Assembly: GCA_937625935.1 (NCBI GenBank)
Contig: OW569375.1
Location: forward strand, 401,874-465,873
Origin: Tetramitus jugosus
Taxonomy: Eukaryota > Heterolobosea > Eutetramitea > Acrasida > Vahlkampfiidae
Direction of reading: 5' to 3'
Length of the DNA: 64,000 bases
Part shown: piece after piece, positions 9,067-20,410 of the stretch
Position numbering within the stretch: the stretch's first letter is position 1
Layout: every line of letters begins with the position of its first letter
Program-made: the position numbers and the translations under genes
Notes under the pieces: model-generated
What the model was told of the DNA's origin: nothing
Databases searched by the model: none
What the model saw: only the letters and a program-made list of their open reading frames with translations

Positions 9067-10488
9067 ATGAGAAAAAGTGTCATTCCATTGAATAATCGGC
9101 GCAGACTTGCGCTACAGAAGCAGCAACAAGAAGAAGCTTCTTCGAAACGACCTGACTTTCAAAACCTGGAACAAGTCATTGAGTATTACTTGTGCTTATC
9201 ATTAAAACAAGATGATGCTGTTGTTGGTTCCTTCATGTTGAATAGTACAGGTGGTTCCCAGTCGAGTGAACCAGAGAATCGAAGCAACACGTACCACAGT
9301 CCATTTAGTCAACGAGAATTTTCTCAGGTGCAATTCTCCTCTCCCGCCCTCGCCCGATCGAATGTTCCAACACAATCAACGCCAACTACGGCTGAACAAG
9401 GCGAGACGGAATGTTTGTCGTCGGCGGAACTTCAAAGGAAATATCGAGAATTGTATCCGATTGGCTTGTCTAATGTGATCCCAGAGGTGTTCCATGCTCT
9501 GAATGAGACATCAGACCGATTATTGTCTCAAATGAGCAAGGAACAGCACAGTGATCATGAAACGGTTGTTGAAGAAGACTTCAATTCTCAATCGAATGAG
9601 AGTAATGGTAAACGTGTGAGTGAATCGATGGCAAAGGCTCACTTTAACAATGAACATGTTCAGAGCTTGTTTCGGAATTTGTTTAAGCCCAAACTTTTTT
9701 TGCTAAAGAGTTATGACCAAGGGTTAAGAGAGCAGTTGGATCAAGTCAAATTGAAAGCCACGAGGGACAAGTTTATTCGTGAGCTTCAAATTCAAGTCCT
9801 GCTTAGCTTTTTGTTCTTGTTAAAGCTGTACTCGACAGATCGAATCAAACCAAAGAAATTAGACATGATTTCTGGATTGTTGAGCACTTGCAAGGGATTC
9901 TATTATGACTCGGATGAAATGTTCAATGTCTTTCTGCGGAAAACAATGTTAATCGAACCATTGCTGTCAAAGTTTCCTCGTGCACTTATAGCCCTGTTCA
10001 AAAAGTTTTTGTTACCTGTTCCACCAGAGCTCCAATCAAGTGCTAATAAGAAGAACAATCGTTTAATCTTGATGAATGGTAGTAGTGAGAATAATCATTT
10101 GACATTCCAAGAAGAAGCAGTTGGCGGAAGCACTCCTGGAGATAAGAAGATTGATGATGATGAAGAGGACGCGTATCAGGAAAGCAATACTTACGAGGAG
10201 TTAATGGCTAATATGAAGAAGAAAACAGATGTTTTCAGTCGTCGTCTGTTGCTCGATACACCATCTAGGACCTTTAGAATGCCCTCTTCCATGACTCCAA
10301 TGGGACCACCTCCACCGACACCAGAGGTCACCTACACTCGAGGTGTGAATGTTGCACCTACTCCAGATTTCGGTATTGCAACAACAGGCAGAAAGAAGAA
10401 GCGAAAATTCATGCAAACGAAGAAGATTCTAAACTTTAGTTTGCCAGAGGGTGATCCTGAACCAAAGCGACAAAAGGTTGCAACCTAG
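9067..10488 (+). CDS. Putative nuclear protein, possibly Treslin/Sld3-like
   Basis: A 473-residue intronless gene I cannot assign firmly. Residues 1-25 are basic and glutamine-rich. A helical core (about 195-320) contains RDKFIRELQIQVLLSFLFLL, followed by FLRKTMLIEPLLSKFPRAL. The C-terminus has LLDTPSRTFRMP, a proline run and a basic KRQK tail. The pattern of a basic helix that runs into ELQIQxLL, plus TP-containing C-terminal sites, resembles the Sld3/Treslin core domain that recruits Cdc45 at replication origins. This resemblance is weak and is inference only. Multiple Ser/Thr-Pro sites would fit CDK regulation. Confidence 0.35.
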   Translation: MRKSVIPLNNRRRLALQKQQQEEASSKRPDFQNLEQVIEYYLCLSLKQDDAVVGSFMLNSTGGSQSSEPENRSNTYHSPFSQREFSQVQFSSPALARSNVPTQSTPTTAEQGETECLSSAELQRKYRELYPIGLSNVIPEVFHALNETSDRLLSQMSKEQHSDHETVVEEDFNSQSNESNGKRVSESMAKAHFNNEHVQSLFRNLFKPKLFLLKSYDQGLREQLDQVKLKATRDKFIRELQIQVLLSFLFLLKLYSTDRIKPKKLDMISGLLSTCKGFYYDSDEMFNVFLRKTMLIEPLLSKFPRALIALFKKFLLPVPPELQSSANKKNNRLILMNGSSENNHLTFQEEAVGGSTPGDKKIDDDEEDAYQESNTYEELMANMKKKTDVFSRRLLLDTPSRTFRMPSSMTPMGPPPPTPEVTYTRGVNVAPTPDFGIATTGRKKKRKFMQTKKILNFSLPEGDPEPKRQKVAT

Positions 10489-10566
10489 TTATGAGGATTC
10501 AGTACTGTATAAAAATGTTGATATTGCCATTGTTTGGAACAATGGGAACTTAACCAAATAATCAGT

Positions 10567-13500
10567 TTATCGATCTATTTTATCAGCAGTTTCAAAGATT
10601 GAGTCGACAAATGACAACGCCAATCCGTAATCTGTCCTGATCCGGATCTGGGTGCTCACTGATTCGTCTTGCTCTGTGATGGGTTGGCACCAAAGGAGTA
10701 AATGATACTTTGGTGGCAGGAATACAATGGCACATTCGGGTTTGGATGGAACAATAAATGGAGCTAATGTAGGACAGTTGTCTTTGAAATTCCAATCTTT
10801 GTGCATGACTCGAACAGACTCTGTCCATTCGGTTGACTTCACATTCTTATGTTTCGGTGATCGAAGAGAGTTCGTGCTCGAATTGGTTGGAATCTTTCTT
10901 CTTCGTTGTCTCGTCTCTAACAAAATATCTGTGGCTTTCATTGTCCATATGGCATCGAACAAAATCTCCTCCAAACATTGATGTGAGTACTTCTGGCGAA
11001 GTAGATCAGTGAGTGGCAGCGGCAGGAACAAATCCTTAAAATTGATATTTAAGTTGTTCAGTTGTGTGACGCATAGAACCCCTGTGTCAATGTGATTGGT
11101 TCCAAAATGATCTACGGACTCATCTCGATTGTTCTGAGCGCTATTAGACGCAGTGAACTGAGCATTGACTTGGAATACTCCAGGTAAAGGCCTAGTGGGA
11201 TAGAAATGAAGTGTAAAAACATGCTCTGATAGTGAGGTTGCATTCTGGGCAATCGGAGGACTCAAGAAGGGAACCCTAACTGGCTTGATATTGGTCAAAT
11301 GATGTGTTTGAGCACCTGAAAAGCTCATTGTTAAGCCATAAACCTTGGCAGATGGCATCATTGGATCGCCTAGCTCCTCTCTGCTCTGAACTCTTTGCTT
11401 ATTTACTTCCTCCCTTGTGGCATATCGCAACTTGAATTGCAACTCAATTTTGACAGCTGATATTGCAGACTCTGATGGTATGTTTGGTTCTGGTAGAAGA
11501 CTTTCGTTGATATTATTTCCATGAGTCAATTTGAGAAGTTTGTTCATTTTAACCAAATGAACGTAGTGAGATCTGACAATATCTGCTATGGTTTCGTCAC
11601 TGCACTCTTGTTTTCGGTTAATCGCTTCCTTTTGTTGAGTATCTGACACATCGTTTGTTTCGATACGTTCTAGATACAAGAATGGTAGAATGCGTTGTAT
11701 TTGATTAGATGGCTTGTTAATGGCCGATTTTGTGCGCAACATTCTCATAGTATCTCTATACTGAGCAGCTCGTTCATTCTCATCCAATGATAGAATATCT
11801 TGCAAGATAAATGCGAGCTTCTCCCCTTGTAGTGTAGTAAATAATCGATAATAGATATTGGCCCTATCCTTAATATCAACATTTTCATAATTTTTGCTCA
11901 ACACGTGCAGTAAATTAATAAGGGGATCATAGGCTGCGTGCGTTGATTTATCACTATCTCTAATACTAATGTTCACCATTGCTAATCGACAAGTCTTTAA
12001 AATTTCATCGCCAACTTCCCAATCTCCCGCCTGGCAAATGTGCTCCTGTCTCATATATTGGTATAAATAAGTTAATAAATTAAATGGGTCTATGAATGGA
12101 TCCTCTGCAATGCGTTGTATGAGAGGAAAATAATAATGGATACTTTGAGAACGACTAGATAGCAGGCACAAGCGAGATTCCAATGAAGATAAGAATGATT
12201 TCGTGATTGTGAGATACTGTTCTGGATCTGCAACTGATTTTGCAAATTCTTCGTACTTGTCAATAAAGTGTATCACGTTTTCTAGAATAAATGACTGTAT
12301 CTTCCGATTTACACTTTGTGCTTCGACCTCTCGGTCAATCATTTGAACCATATAATAATAGATGCGATTGTAATAAGAGGGTTGCTTCTGTAGCAACCGG
12401 AATAGAAAATCGAAAATGATATCGACTCGTCTGTTCTGTCCCCTCAGCTCCTTAAAGAAAAAGTAATCGTTCAAACAAACGAGAACATCCAACAGATTAT
12501 CGCCTTTTTGGACAGTCCCACTACCTCTTGAAGCTGTTACATTATTGCTATATGACGCCGTTATACACTTGAGTTTCGCCTCCTTCAAAATAAGATCATC
12601 GAGAGACATTGGGAAAAATTGTCGATAGTATTGTTGCAGGAAGGAGGAATTTTGCGCATGTACCGTCCTTAATAGAGATATCATCCAATGCACTGCTAAT
12701 GTTCTAAAATGAGAAGGCATCGAATAGTCTCTCATCATCCATGTCAACTTCATCAGCAACACTGACTCGTCATTCACATTCACCTCCATGTTTGTGCTGC
12801 TAAAATGCTTCAAAACTCGGTAAAAGTAGTGGAACTGAAGCGGATTCATTCCATAAATTTCACCCTTGAAGCAGTTACGAATCACATGAATGGGAAACTC
12901 TGTGAATGGAACAATGCGAAACAAGTGCTCCAATATGGTCGTTTCTCCCCAAACAGAAAACAAGGCACAATTCTCAACAACAAACGATAAGCACTGATGC
13001 ACTTCCTTCTTCAAATCTGGAAGCAAGTAAGGTACAGTAATATTGTTTGACAGTGGAGACATCATATTGCTTGATCCATAACTCTGCATTACACTCGGAA
13101 TAACAAATTTGATGGCAATACCATGACCGTCATTCCCTACTCCAGTACTATAGTGCTGGTGATTGACATAAAAGTCATTATTGACAGCAAATCGATTTCC
13201 TCCACTGCTCACCGCAGTCGTCATTGTTGCCGTAGGTTGCTGTTGATGATAAAGCATCAATATTTTCTGTATCCAATTGTCCAAAACAATCATCAACAGT
13301 GTCGTATACGATTGAAGAATGTGAGAGCTTTCATTCTGACACAGTCGCAACAAATGAAACACATAGGACGACAGGAGACCAGGGTATTGACACTCTAGTT
13401 CATAGAGACACTCACAACACATTTGACGAATCATTCGATTTTGAGAGCTCTGAGAAGACACACATGTCAACAGATAGGACACAAATGATTGAAATGTAGA

Positions 13501-14026
13501 TTGATCCTTCTGGATCACATCCAATTCAATCATCATTGAACCAATGCATGTAATAATCTAATAAACAGCACACAAACACGATATCAAACAACCAACAACA
13601 TCCATCATACCACATGGATCAACTTTTAATCATATGAAAACAACAACAACAACAAAATTTACATTAAATAGAGAAAAATATCGTACGTACATGTGAATCA
13701 ACAAAAGCATTATTCTGATGATTACGATTCTGTTGTAAAATGGCCATTAATCGCTCAAATGTCTCACAAAACAATGAAATATTGTTCTTGAAGAGAGGAG
13801 AACACTGATCCTGCAGATAATGTAAATGATAGAGTTGAAAAGAATGATTATAAATGTCATTGGCACTTAAAACCACAAAATCTTGTTGTAGGTTCTGCTG
13901 CTGTTGTTGTTGTGAGCTTGAATGTTGTAAGATGTGAACAATTTGATTGATAATTTCAATCACAGCTGATGTGTTGTTGTTGTTATGGTGAAGGAGCAAC
14001 CCTTCATCGAACAACAAGGGAAACAT
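10567..14026 (-). CDS. AP5B1: AP-5 complex subunit beta-1
   Basis: Two exons: 14026-13691 and 13557-10567, separated by a 133-nt intron (donor GTACGT, acceptor TTAG; phase 0). Together they encode 1108 residues. The N-terminal half is an alpha-solenoid that includes CCECLYELECQYPGLL, close to human AP5B1 (ACECLRELE..PGLL). The C-terminal appendage carries VRVPFL, then NINFKDLFLPLPL and IRIRTDYGLALSFVDS, which align in order with the human HVPCL, VNFADLFLPFP and ALRTDDWAVLPLAGDY. AP-5 is the late-endosomal adaptor that works with SPG11/SPG15 in retrieval from lysosomes. The N-terminal exon carries N and Q runs typical of this genome. Confidence 0.85.
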
Positions 14027-14201
14027 GTGAAAGCTTTTTATGTTTGTTCTCTCTGCAAATACGCGGGTATTTTCTCCGGTTGCATCGGTGTATTTCCGGC
14101 AGCTAAAAATTCTGATTGGTTGGAGGTGAATTTGAGTTGTTTTGAGAGAAGATGTGCCAGCTGGGAATTGAAAACCAACAACACAAAAAGATCATAACAC
14201 C

Positions 14202-15116
14202 ATGGAGTCTTCTTTCTTGAAAGGAAGAGATTTGGATCAGAATCTCATCCCTGTTATTTCACTTGAAAACTATGAGCAAAACTATGAGAGAATAGCTCAG
14301 GAGATCAAGAGAGCATGTGAGACCATTGGTTTCTTCTATTTGAGTAACCATGGGTTAGAGGAACAAGCACGTGAAGTGTTTCGATACTCGCAGCAAATGT
14401 TCACCGGTCTGACACAGAGCCAGAAGGATCAATTCAAGATTACGAGTCACAGTGGAAATCGTGGCTATTGTTTGAATGCTGCCGAGGAGTTGCAAAAGGG
14501 TGTTGTCGATAACAAGGAAGCTTTCAATGTTGGCAAGCCAGAAACGGATGATAATCAATCGTGTTGGCCAAGCGATTTAGATTTGCCAGAGCAGATTGCA
14601 GATTTTAGGCCAAAGATGCAATCCTTTTATGACTCGTGTCATGAATTTGTAACGAACAGATTGTTGAATTGTTTGGCAATTGGTCTGGGTTGGGAGGAGA
14701 ACTTTTTTCAATTGAATCATACCGAGAAGCCTCATACGTTCCGATTGTTGCACTATCCACCTGCGAGAGAAGCGTCTGGAGAATTGAGTATTGCTGCAGG
14801 AGAGCACTCGGACTATGGTACGATCACTCTATTGTTCCAGGATCAAACTGGTGGCTTGCAGGTCCGTGATTTGAATAACGATTGGGTCAATGTGACACCA
14901 ATTGAAGGAACCATCGTGGTCAATATTGCAGACCTGTTGCAGAAATGGACCGATGGTAAATATGTGAGCACAAAGCACAGAGTCATTCAAAAGAAGAGTA
15001 GCTCTGATCGATACTCTATGGCCTACTTTGTCCACCCAAATCCAAAAACGCCAGTCAAGGAGACTACAGCCATCGAGTACTTACTGATGCGTCTCAACGA
15101 CACGCACAAGTATTGA
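14202..15116 (+). CDS. 2-oxoglutarate/Fe(II)-dependent dioxygenase
   Basis: A 304-residue member of the isopenicillin-N-synthase-like 2OG-Fe(II) oxygenase family. The N-terminal part carries the family signature IPVISL and the IGFFYLSNHG motif. The iron triad is visible as H202-x-D204 (GEHSDYG) and H259 (TKHRV), with R270 in RYSMAYF as the 2-oxoglutarate-binding Arg. It therefore looks catalytically intact. The family hydroxylates or desaturates small molecules, and the substrate cannot be inferred from sequence. The length is normal and there is no intron. It is divergent from AP5B1, with about 175 bases between the starts. Confidence 0.9.
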   Translation: MESSFLKGRDLDQNLIPVISLENYEQNYERIAQEIKRACETIGFFYLSNHGLEEQAREVFRYSQQMFTGLTQSQKDQFKITSHSGNRGYCLNAAEELQKGVVDNKEAFNVGKPETDDNQSCWPSDLDLPEQIADFRPKMQSFYDSCHEFVTNRLLNCLAIGLGWEENFFQLNHTEKPHTFRLLHYPPAREASGELSIAAGEHSDYGTITLLFQDQTGGLQVRDLNNDWVNVTPIEGTIVVNIADLLQKWTDGKYVSTKHRVIQKKSSSDRYSMAYFVHPNPKTPVKETTAIEYLLMRLNDTHKY

Positions 15117-15359
15117 TATTGGACATCAATCGTATTTGCTTCCATTATAAATTATTTTGGATGATACTTTGCAGTGTGGAAAGTTACACAATTTTGGTTG
15201 TATTCATTTATTCCGATGTTCTTTTTTTATGGTCCGGGTATGGGCTTGGTCAACTGAGTGGTCGCGACTTTCATCTTTCGGACAACATGAGCCGCTCTTC
15301 CAACAGAGAAACCAAACCTCTACTTCCATACTACCTTCATACTCCCGATCTCAAATACA

Positions 15360-16238
15360 ATGGTTGAGACAAAAACCAAACGAAAGAAAAAGAACTCCTT
15401 TGTCAAAGATGACGTGAATCAGGAAGCAACAATTAAAACAGATACTGTTACAATCGAACACATGGACCCTGTATTGGACAAGGTAGAAACATCATTTGAG
15501 AAACAAGTCGTTCACAAGGACAATGTCCACGAACATCACATCCAACCAACAATCGAAGTCCGGGAGAAGCCCATCGAACGACAAATTTATCACCCAGAGG
15601 AGTGTATCACTGTCAAGGAAGAAGCAATTTACTCCACTCAAGGAGAGAAAGGGATTGATGATGCATTGAAGAACCTTGGATTGGGCGAGAGTATATCTAA
15701 CCAGATTAAATCTCAAATCATGTCCTCTGTGGAGCGAACAAGGGTCGATGAGGCCAATGAAGATACAATCCAAGTCAGTGTGTCCGAGAGGCCCTCCTCC
15801 TCATCCACGACTGTCCGATCATCGATGCCTATCGAAACGAATTCTGAAGTGAGAATCGAAAGGGAAATCATTGTTCGAAGAGTGACAAGAGAAGTTCACG
15901 TTCAACCAGTCATCTATATCCACGAACCGAGAATTGTCGAAGAAAAGGTGTTTAGAGAAGTCGAAACAGTGCCCACGAGGTCCATTGTCGAAGATTCATC
16001 AATCACCATTGGTCACAGTCCAAGAATTGTCGAACAACCAAGATCTATCTCTTTTGTTGATCGTCTCAGAGATGCATTCTTTGCCAAGCGAGACTCTCAC
16101 CAGAGGATTATTCCTCATCGAGCTCCGATTCGCTCTCAGATTGGAGATATCCATATCCTGGGTCCTCCACCTCCACGAGTTGAACCCAAAGAACGAATCA
16201 CTACTCGAACTACCACCTATGGAACAACATCATATTAG
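15360..16238 (+). CDS. Charged, largely disordered protein with repeated acidic/His motifs
   Basis: A 292-residue protein without a recognised domain. The N-terminus is strongly basic (KTKRKKKNS). The body repeats short valine-glutamate patterns such as HHIQPTIEVREKPIERQI and HVQPVIYIHEPRIVEEKVF, giving a beta-prone, charged, low-complexity protein. One Ser-rich and Thr-rich segment lies near the middle, and the C-terminus is proline- and threonine-rich. Alternating E-V/I-R with 'H-x-QP-(V/T)I' motifs also occurs in some uncharacterised fungal allergen-like and stress-associated proteins, but I make no functional claim. The start at 15360 follows a CAATACA context. The approximately 240-base leader before it has no other convincing frame. 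Confidence 0.6.
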   Translation: MVETKTKRKKKNSFVKDDVNQEATIKTDTVTIEHMDPVLDKVETSFEKQVVHKDNVHEHHIQPTIEVREKPIERQIYHPEECITVKEEAIYSTQGEKGIDDALKNLGLGESISNQIKSQIMSSVERTRVDEANEDTIQVSVSERPSSSSTTVRSSMPIETNSEVRIEREIIVRRVTREVHVQPVIYIHEPRIVEEKVFREVETVPTRSIVEDSSITIGHSPRIVEQPRSISFVDRLRDAFFAKRDSHQRIIPHRAPIRSQIGDIHILGPPPPRVEPKERITTRTTTYGTTSY

Positions 16239-16838
16239 CCACTGACACCTCATGCATTCTGTATTTGAAGGGTATAAACAATTCTCGTATTTAGAACTTT
16301 TTCCCGCATTTTTTGCGGCGTTTTCCTGCGGACCAGAACTTTCTTCCGCGTTTCTTCACTTTGTTGAAGCCAAGCAATTCCAGCCCTCTTTGATTTGAAT
16401 TCTCCAACGGAGTCAAAAACAACTCAGAGCTGCGCACCCAACATTTCTCTGTTGTGAGCAATCATTCTTTCGTGATCCTTGTTGAAATTTCCTTCCAGCT
16501 CAGCAACTTCATATTTAATCAACAACCAACACGACTACCCAACACACAGCAATAACGAATAGCTATTTTGTTGTTTTTTGAAGTTCAAAATAGCTCAATT
16601 CATCCATCCATCTCAACGTTCTCTCAAAGTTGATTCATCTTATCACGATTGTTGGGTCCCACTCATCCACACCCCCCAACTCAAACAACCACCCCTGTTT
16701 TGTTAAAATCAAATACCGCTTCAATTCAAATTGATTTGCGTGAGAGAATCTCTATTTTCACAACCAACAACCAACAAAACAACCAACCAATAGACAACAT
16801 AAATTATAGTAGAATACAAAAATTGTATCCTGCACGAA
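16239..16838. other. Long 5' region of the Myb gene
   Basis: A 600-base stretch without a recognisable coding frame. It becomes C/A-rich (CAACCAACAAC-like) close to the Myb start, as in the leaders of other genes in this window. Near 16540-16590 there is a short imperfect inverted arrangement around AATAGCTATTTTG and CAAAATAGCT. This could be a regulatory hairpin, or chance. I see no tRNA. Confidence 0.4.
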
Positions 16839-19800
16839 ATGACCATCCGAGAACTGAATCGCGAACAGCGACCAAAATACAAAAATCATCATGTCGATGA
16901 TGACAATGATGATGAAGAAGCAACGACATCACCATTGGATGACATGATGATACGGCCCATTGATGACAACAACAACAACAACAACAATAGCAACATACCA
17001 TCTCCACCTTCTTCTCCACTGCAAGTGACTTTTGATGACAACAACAACAACAATCATAGTAGTAGTACGAGTAGTGACTCATTTGATGAAAATTCCAATA
17101 GTAATAACAATAACAATAGTAGTAGTAGCAGCAGTAGTAGTAGTAGTGGTAGTAGTATGCCTCGGATACCGAGTATTGGAAGTTCATTAATGATGATGAG
17201 TCCACTCACCGGAAATCCATTTAGTTTTCCTCATTTACGGTCCAGTAATTCTCTCTACGAGTTGGAAACATTGTCCAAATCTGCATCTTCGATATCATTG
17301 TCAAGTTACCTCAAAGACTTTCCCATTTCTTCCAGCAGTAGTAGCAGTAGTTTGAATCATAATAATAATAATAACAGTAATAGTAATAATAACAATAATA
17401 ATAATAGTAATAACAGTCAAAATAATGATCAAGTGGATTTGATGAAATCAGCGTCGACTTATTCATTGAGTGATTATGTGAGTTCGGCCAATTTGTTGAA
17501 ATCACCATCGACTAGTTCTCTCAGTGCACTTCAAAAATCATCATCTAGTTCATCATTATCCGAATTGCATGCTTCTTCACTGTTAAAGAGCAGCTCTTGT
17601 GCTTCCTTTAGCAAGTATCAAGTGTGTGATGATGTTGATGATGATGATGGCGTAGATGTGAATGTAGATGTGGATGGTATCGGTTGTGATCATAACGAGA
17701 ATGATGATGATCAACATCACAAGAGTAGCAATATTGATTCATCTGGAGATGGAAGTGGTGTAAATAACATGAATAATAACAATCAGAAAAAGAAGAAAAA
17801 GAAGAGTAAGAAGAAGAAGAAGAAGAATTTGAATGATGATGATGATGAGAGGAGTGAGAATTTGAGTGATGAAACGATGAACAGGAATGAACGTGAACAA
17901 TTGTCTTCCTCTTCACGAATGACTCGTCCATTGTCCAGTGGTGTAAATTTACTGCCTTCTTCAGCATCGATCATTAGTCCATTGGATTCTGCTGTGAATA
18001 GTGTTGATCATGGTGCTGTTGTTGTGAATAATCGAAACAATAACAGCCTACTTCCATCGCTGTATGATCGATTATTGGGCAGTTCTGGATCTGCACAGAA
18101 CAGGAACGCCCCGGCAATCAATGTTACGCAACCAATTCCTCCACTGTCACAACAGAATCATCATCATCAGCATCCTCATCCTCATAATCACAATCATCAT
18201 TCATCATCTAACCACTCTCATATGACTTCTGCTTCTTCCTCCTCACCACCACCTCCACCATACTCTCATGTTCCTCAGTCTCATTCTCATTCTCACTCAC
18301 ATTCTTATCCTGCACCATCGGCTACTCCTGCTCACCATCCACATCATCCACAGCATCACCACCATCCTCATTGTCCTCATCATCCATATTCTCATCACCA
18401 TCAGCCATCCTATCAGCACTCTTATCCTGTTGCTCCACCATCCTCCTCATCTGAACTGCCTCCCAATAACCCTCATCTGTACAAGCAATATTCAGCAGCA
18501 TTTGGTAGCGCTCCTCAGAACACCACTGCGCCACTTTCATATCCACCATTTGGTTTCAACCCTGTTCAACCATCTGGATCATCGATACGTATGCTCGAAA
18601 ATCATCCCTATTTGAACGTAGTAGCTCCCACGGATCCTTATGTGCCTCAGAGTCATTTGCCTCATCAACATCATCAACATCCATCGATCAATATTCAACA
18701 GCAGCAAGAGAGTGCGCACATTCATCCATCTTCGGTCAAAGTGCACAATTATTCTATGCATACTCATCAAGAAGCGCCACCACAGCGATCCTCGTCGCCT
18801 CCAATCTCTACGTTTGAACAATTTAACAAAAGACAGAGCGAAGAACAGCCAATGTATGTACCAAAGCAGATGTAACTGTATTTTTTTCTCCTTACGCGTT
18901 CAATAGCACTCACTAACTTCTCATTTTAGTTTGAATCCAACTCTGGACCCGAACATTCAAGTACCACAGGGAGAATATGTAAAGATCAATGGAGAAATGT
19001 ACAATGATCGCGGTTACAAAATTTGTGGTCACTTAAATCAACATAGTAAGCCCTGTCAGAGAATAGGAAAGTGTCCCTTCCATTGGAAGCTAACCAAGGA
19101 TAAGGAAGAGGGTGAAAGTACAGCAGGAACAGGGAACGATAACGGATCTCCGGCATCAAATACGGAGGAGTCCGATTCAACTCCCGTAAAGAACGAAGTG
19201 GCAATTTCTGAGCAATTCAACCAAACTGCCACAGCAGTTATGCCTGCACCGCCACAGAGGACACCCATGAAACGCGGCCCATACAAGCAGGGATGGTCAA
19301 AAGAAGAACATTTATTGTTCCTCAAGGGTCTAAAACAACACGGCAAGGGAGCATGGAAGGAAATATCAACCATTGTCGGAACTCGTACACCCACTCAAAT
19401 TCAGAGTCACGCCCAAAAGTACTTTTTACGCCAGAAGCAAAAGGTGAAGAATAAGAGAAGTATCCACGACATTACAATGGATGATTTGAGTGGAAATAAT
19501 AATGGTAGAGGTGGTAGAGATGATCCAGATGAAGAGGAGAGTGATAGCGATTCCTCTGAGGAAGAGATCACTCAAAGTGCAAACAAGAGAGCAAAAACAA
19601 TGCATGATGCTCCCAGTAACACAATGGATGCTCCCCCAGCAGCTATTGTGACAACACAAGCACGGTCATCACCTCCTTTGCCAATGAATCAGCTCACTCC
19701 TCAAGCGCTTCACAATGCCCATGCAGATTTCCAAAAGATGGTTACCATGTTTCCAAACATCCATCCAAATGTGCTGGCTCAGCTTATTGCTATGAACTCT

Positions 19801-19905
19801 TTGCAAGCCACTACTGCGAACCAACAGCCTGAAGGCACCAACAATTCTTCGCCACCAACAATTGATTACTCTCTTCTCGCGGACCAGAGACAAAAAACAA
19901 CGTGA
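16839..19905 (+). CDS. SHAQKYF-type Myb transcription factor with long low-complexity N-terminus
   Basis: Two exons: 16839-18853 and 18930-19905, joined across a 76-nt intron (GTATGT...TTTTAG, phase 2), encoding 996 residues. The first two thirds are homopolymeric N, S, H, D and K runs with a KKKKKKSKKKKKK stretch (probable nuclear signal). Exon 2 has a C-x5-8-C-x-C-H-like motif (CGHLNQHSKPCQRIGKCPFH) that may bind zinc, then one Myb repeat: GWSKEEHLLFLKGLKQHGKGAWKEIS followed by TRTPTQIQSHAQKYFLRQ. The SHAQKYF class binds DNA as a single repeat and is common in plants, Dictyostelium and amoebae. The last 20 or so codons are duplicated at 21133-21246. Confidence 0.85.
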
Positions 19906-19960
19906 CACAATTAGTTTTGATAAAGGACCAACTATCAGCAAAAACTAAGCATGATTATAG
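19855..19960. repeat. Duplicated segment, copy A (Myb gene 3' end)
   Basis: 106 bases covering the last Myb codons (TIDYSLLADQRQKTT) and the first part of its 3' flank. They recur at 21133-21246 with a few substitutions and an 8-base insertion. Both copies sit just before the 3' end of a minus-strand LRR gene, so the duplication included the LRR neighbour. Confidence 0.85.
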
Positions 19961-19985
19961 GAGCAGAATTGAGATCCGCCAGCAA

Positions 19986-20310
19986 TCAGCCATATAGAGG
20001 GTGAATGCCAGTCAAGTGTGGAAATGCACCGTCTGTAATTTGAGTACAACCACTCATATCGAGTGTATGAATACCCTCTGTGATATTCATGCAGCCACTC
20101 ATATCGAGCCCATCTCCCAAAGTTCGTATGAGTGTTCTCTTATTGGACATAAATAATTGATTGAATTTGAACAGATTAATGCCTTTGCAAGTGTAACTCA
20201 ATTGTAACCATTCTCGAGTGTCACAAAACTCAATAATGTTCAACCATGTATCCCTGCAAAGCGCAGAACAAATTTCAATTGTGGACCGTTCCTTTCATTG
20301 CGCATGGTTT
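19986..20310 (-). pseudogene. Truncated F-box-like/LRR gene copy
   Basis: A decayed copy of the LRR family found at 21231-23322. The N-terminal part (FCDTREWLQLSYTCKGIN) matches the gene at 22231-23322. It then jumps at GDGLDMSGC into LRR units, skipping most of the protein, and ends in a unit like the fourth part of the gene at 21231-22118 (ACWRITD-like in the flank). Bases 20220-20310 also match the 5' end of the 22231-23322 gene (about 23220-23310), including a decayed start. It keeps only about two or three LRR units where the full genes have 7-10. It cannot encode a normal member of the family. Confidence 0.8.
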
Positions 20311-20324
20311 CATCAGTCACACGT

Positions 20325-20410
20325 CCTCAAACAAGATGTGATCGTTCAAGTGATCCAGAAGTGAAAGAAGTCTCGAAGCAATTCTTGATAAATTACACTG
20401 CTCGAACTAT
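20325..20410 (-). pseudogene. Fragment of HExxH-protein gene 5' end
   Basis: About 75 bases (CCTCAAACAAG...GTGATCCAGAAGTG...AGAAGTCT) match 24560-24660, the N-terminal coding region of the HExxH protein, with a short deletion and point changes. It lies directly beyond the truncated LRR copy, in the same order and orientation as the intact genes, so 19.85-20.41 kb is a collapsed copy of the whole 21.1-24.7 kb block. Confidence 0.75.
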
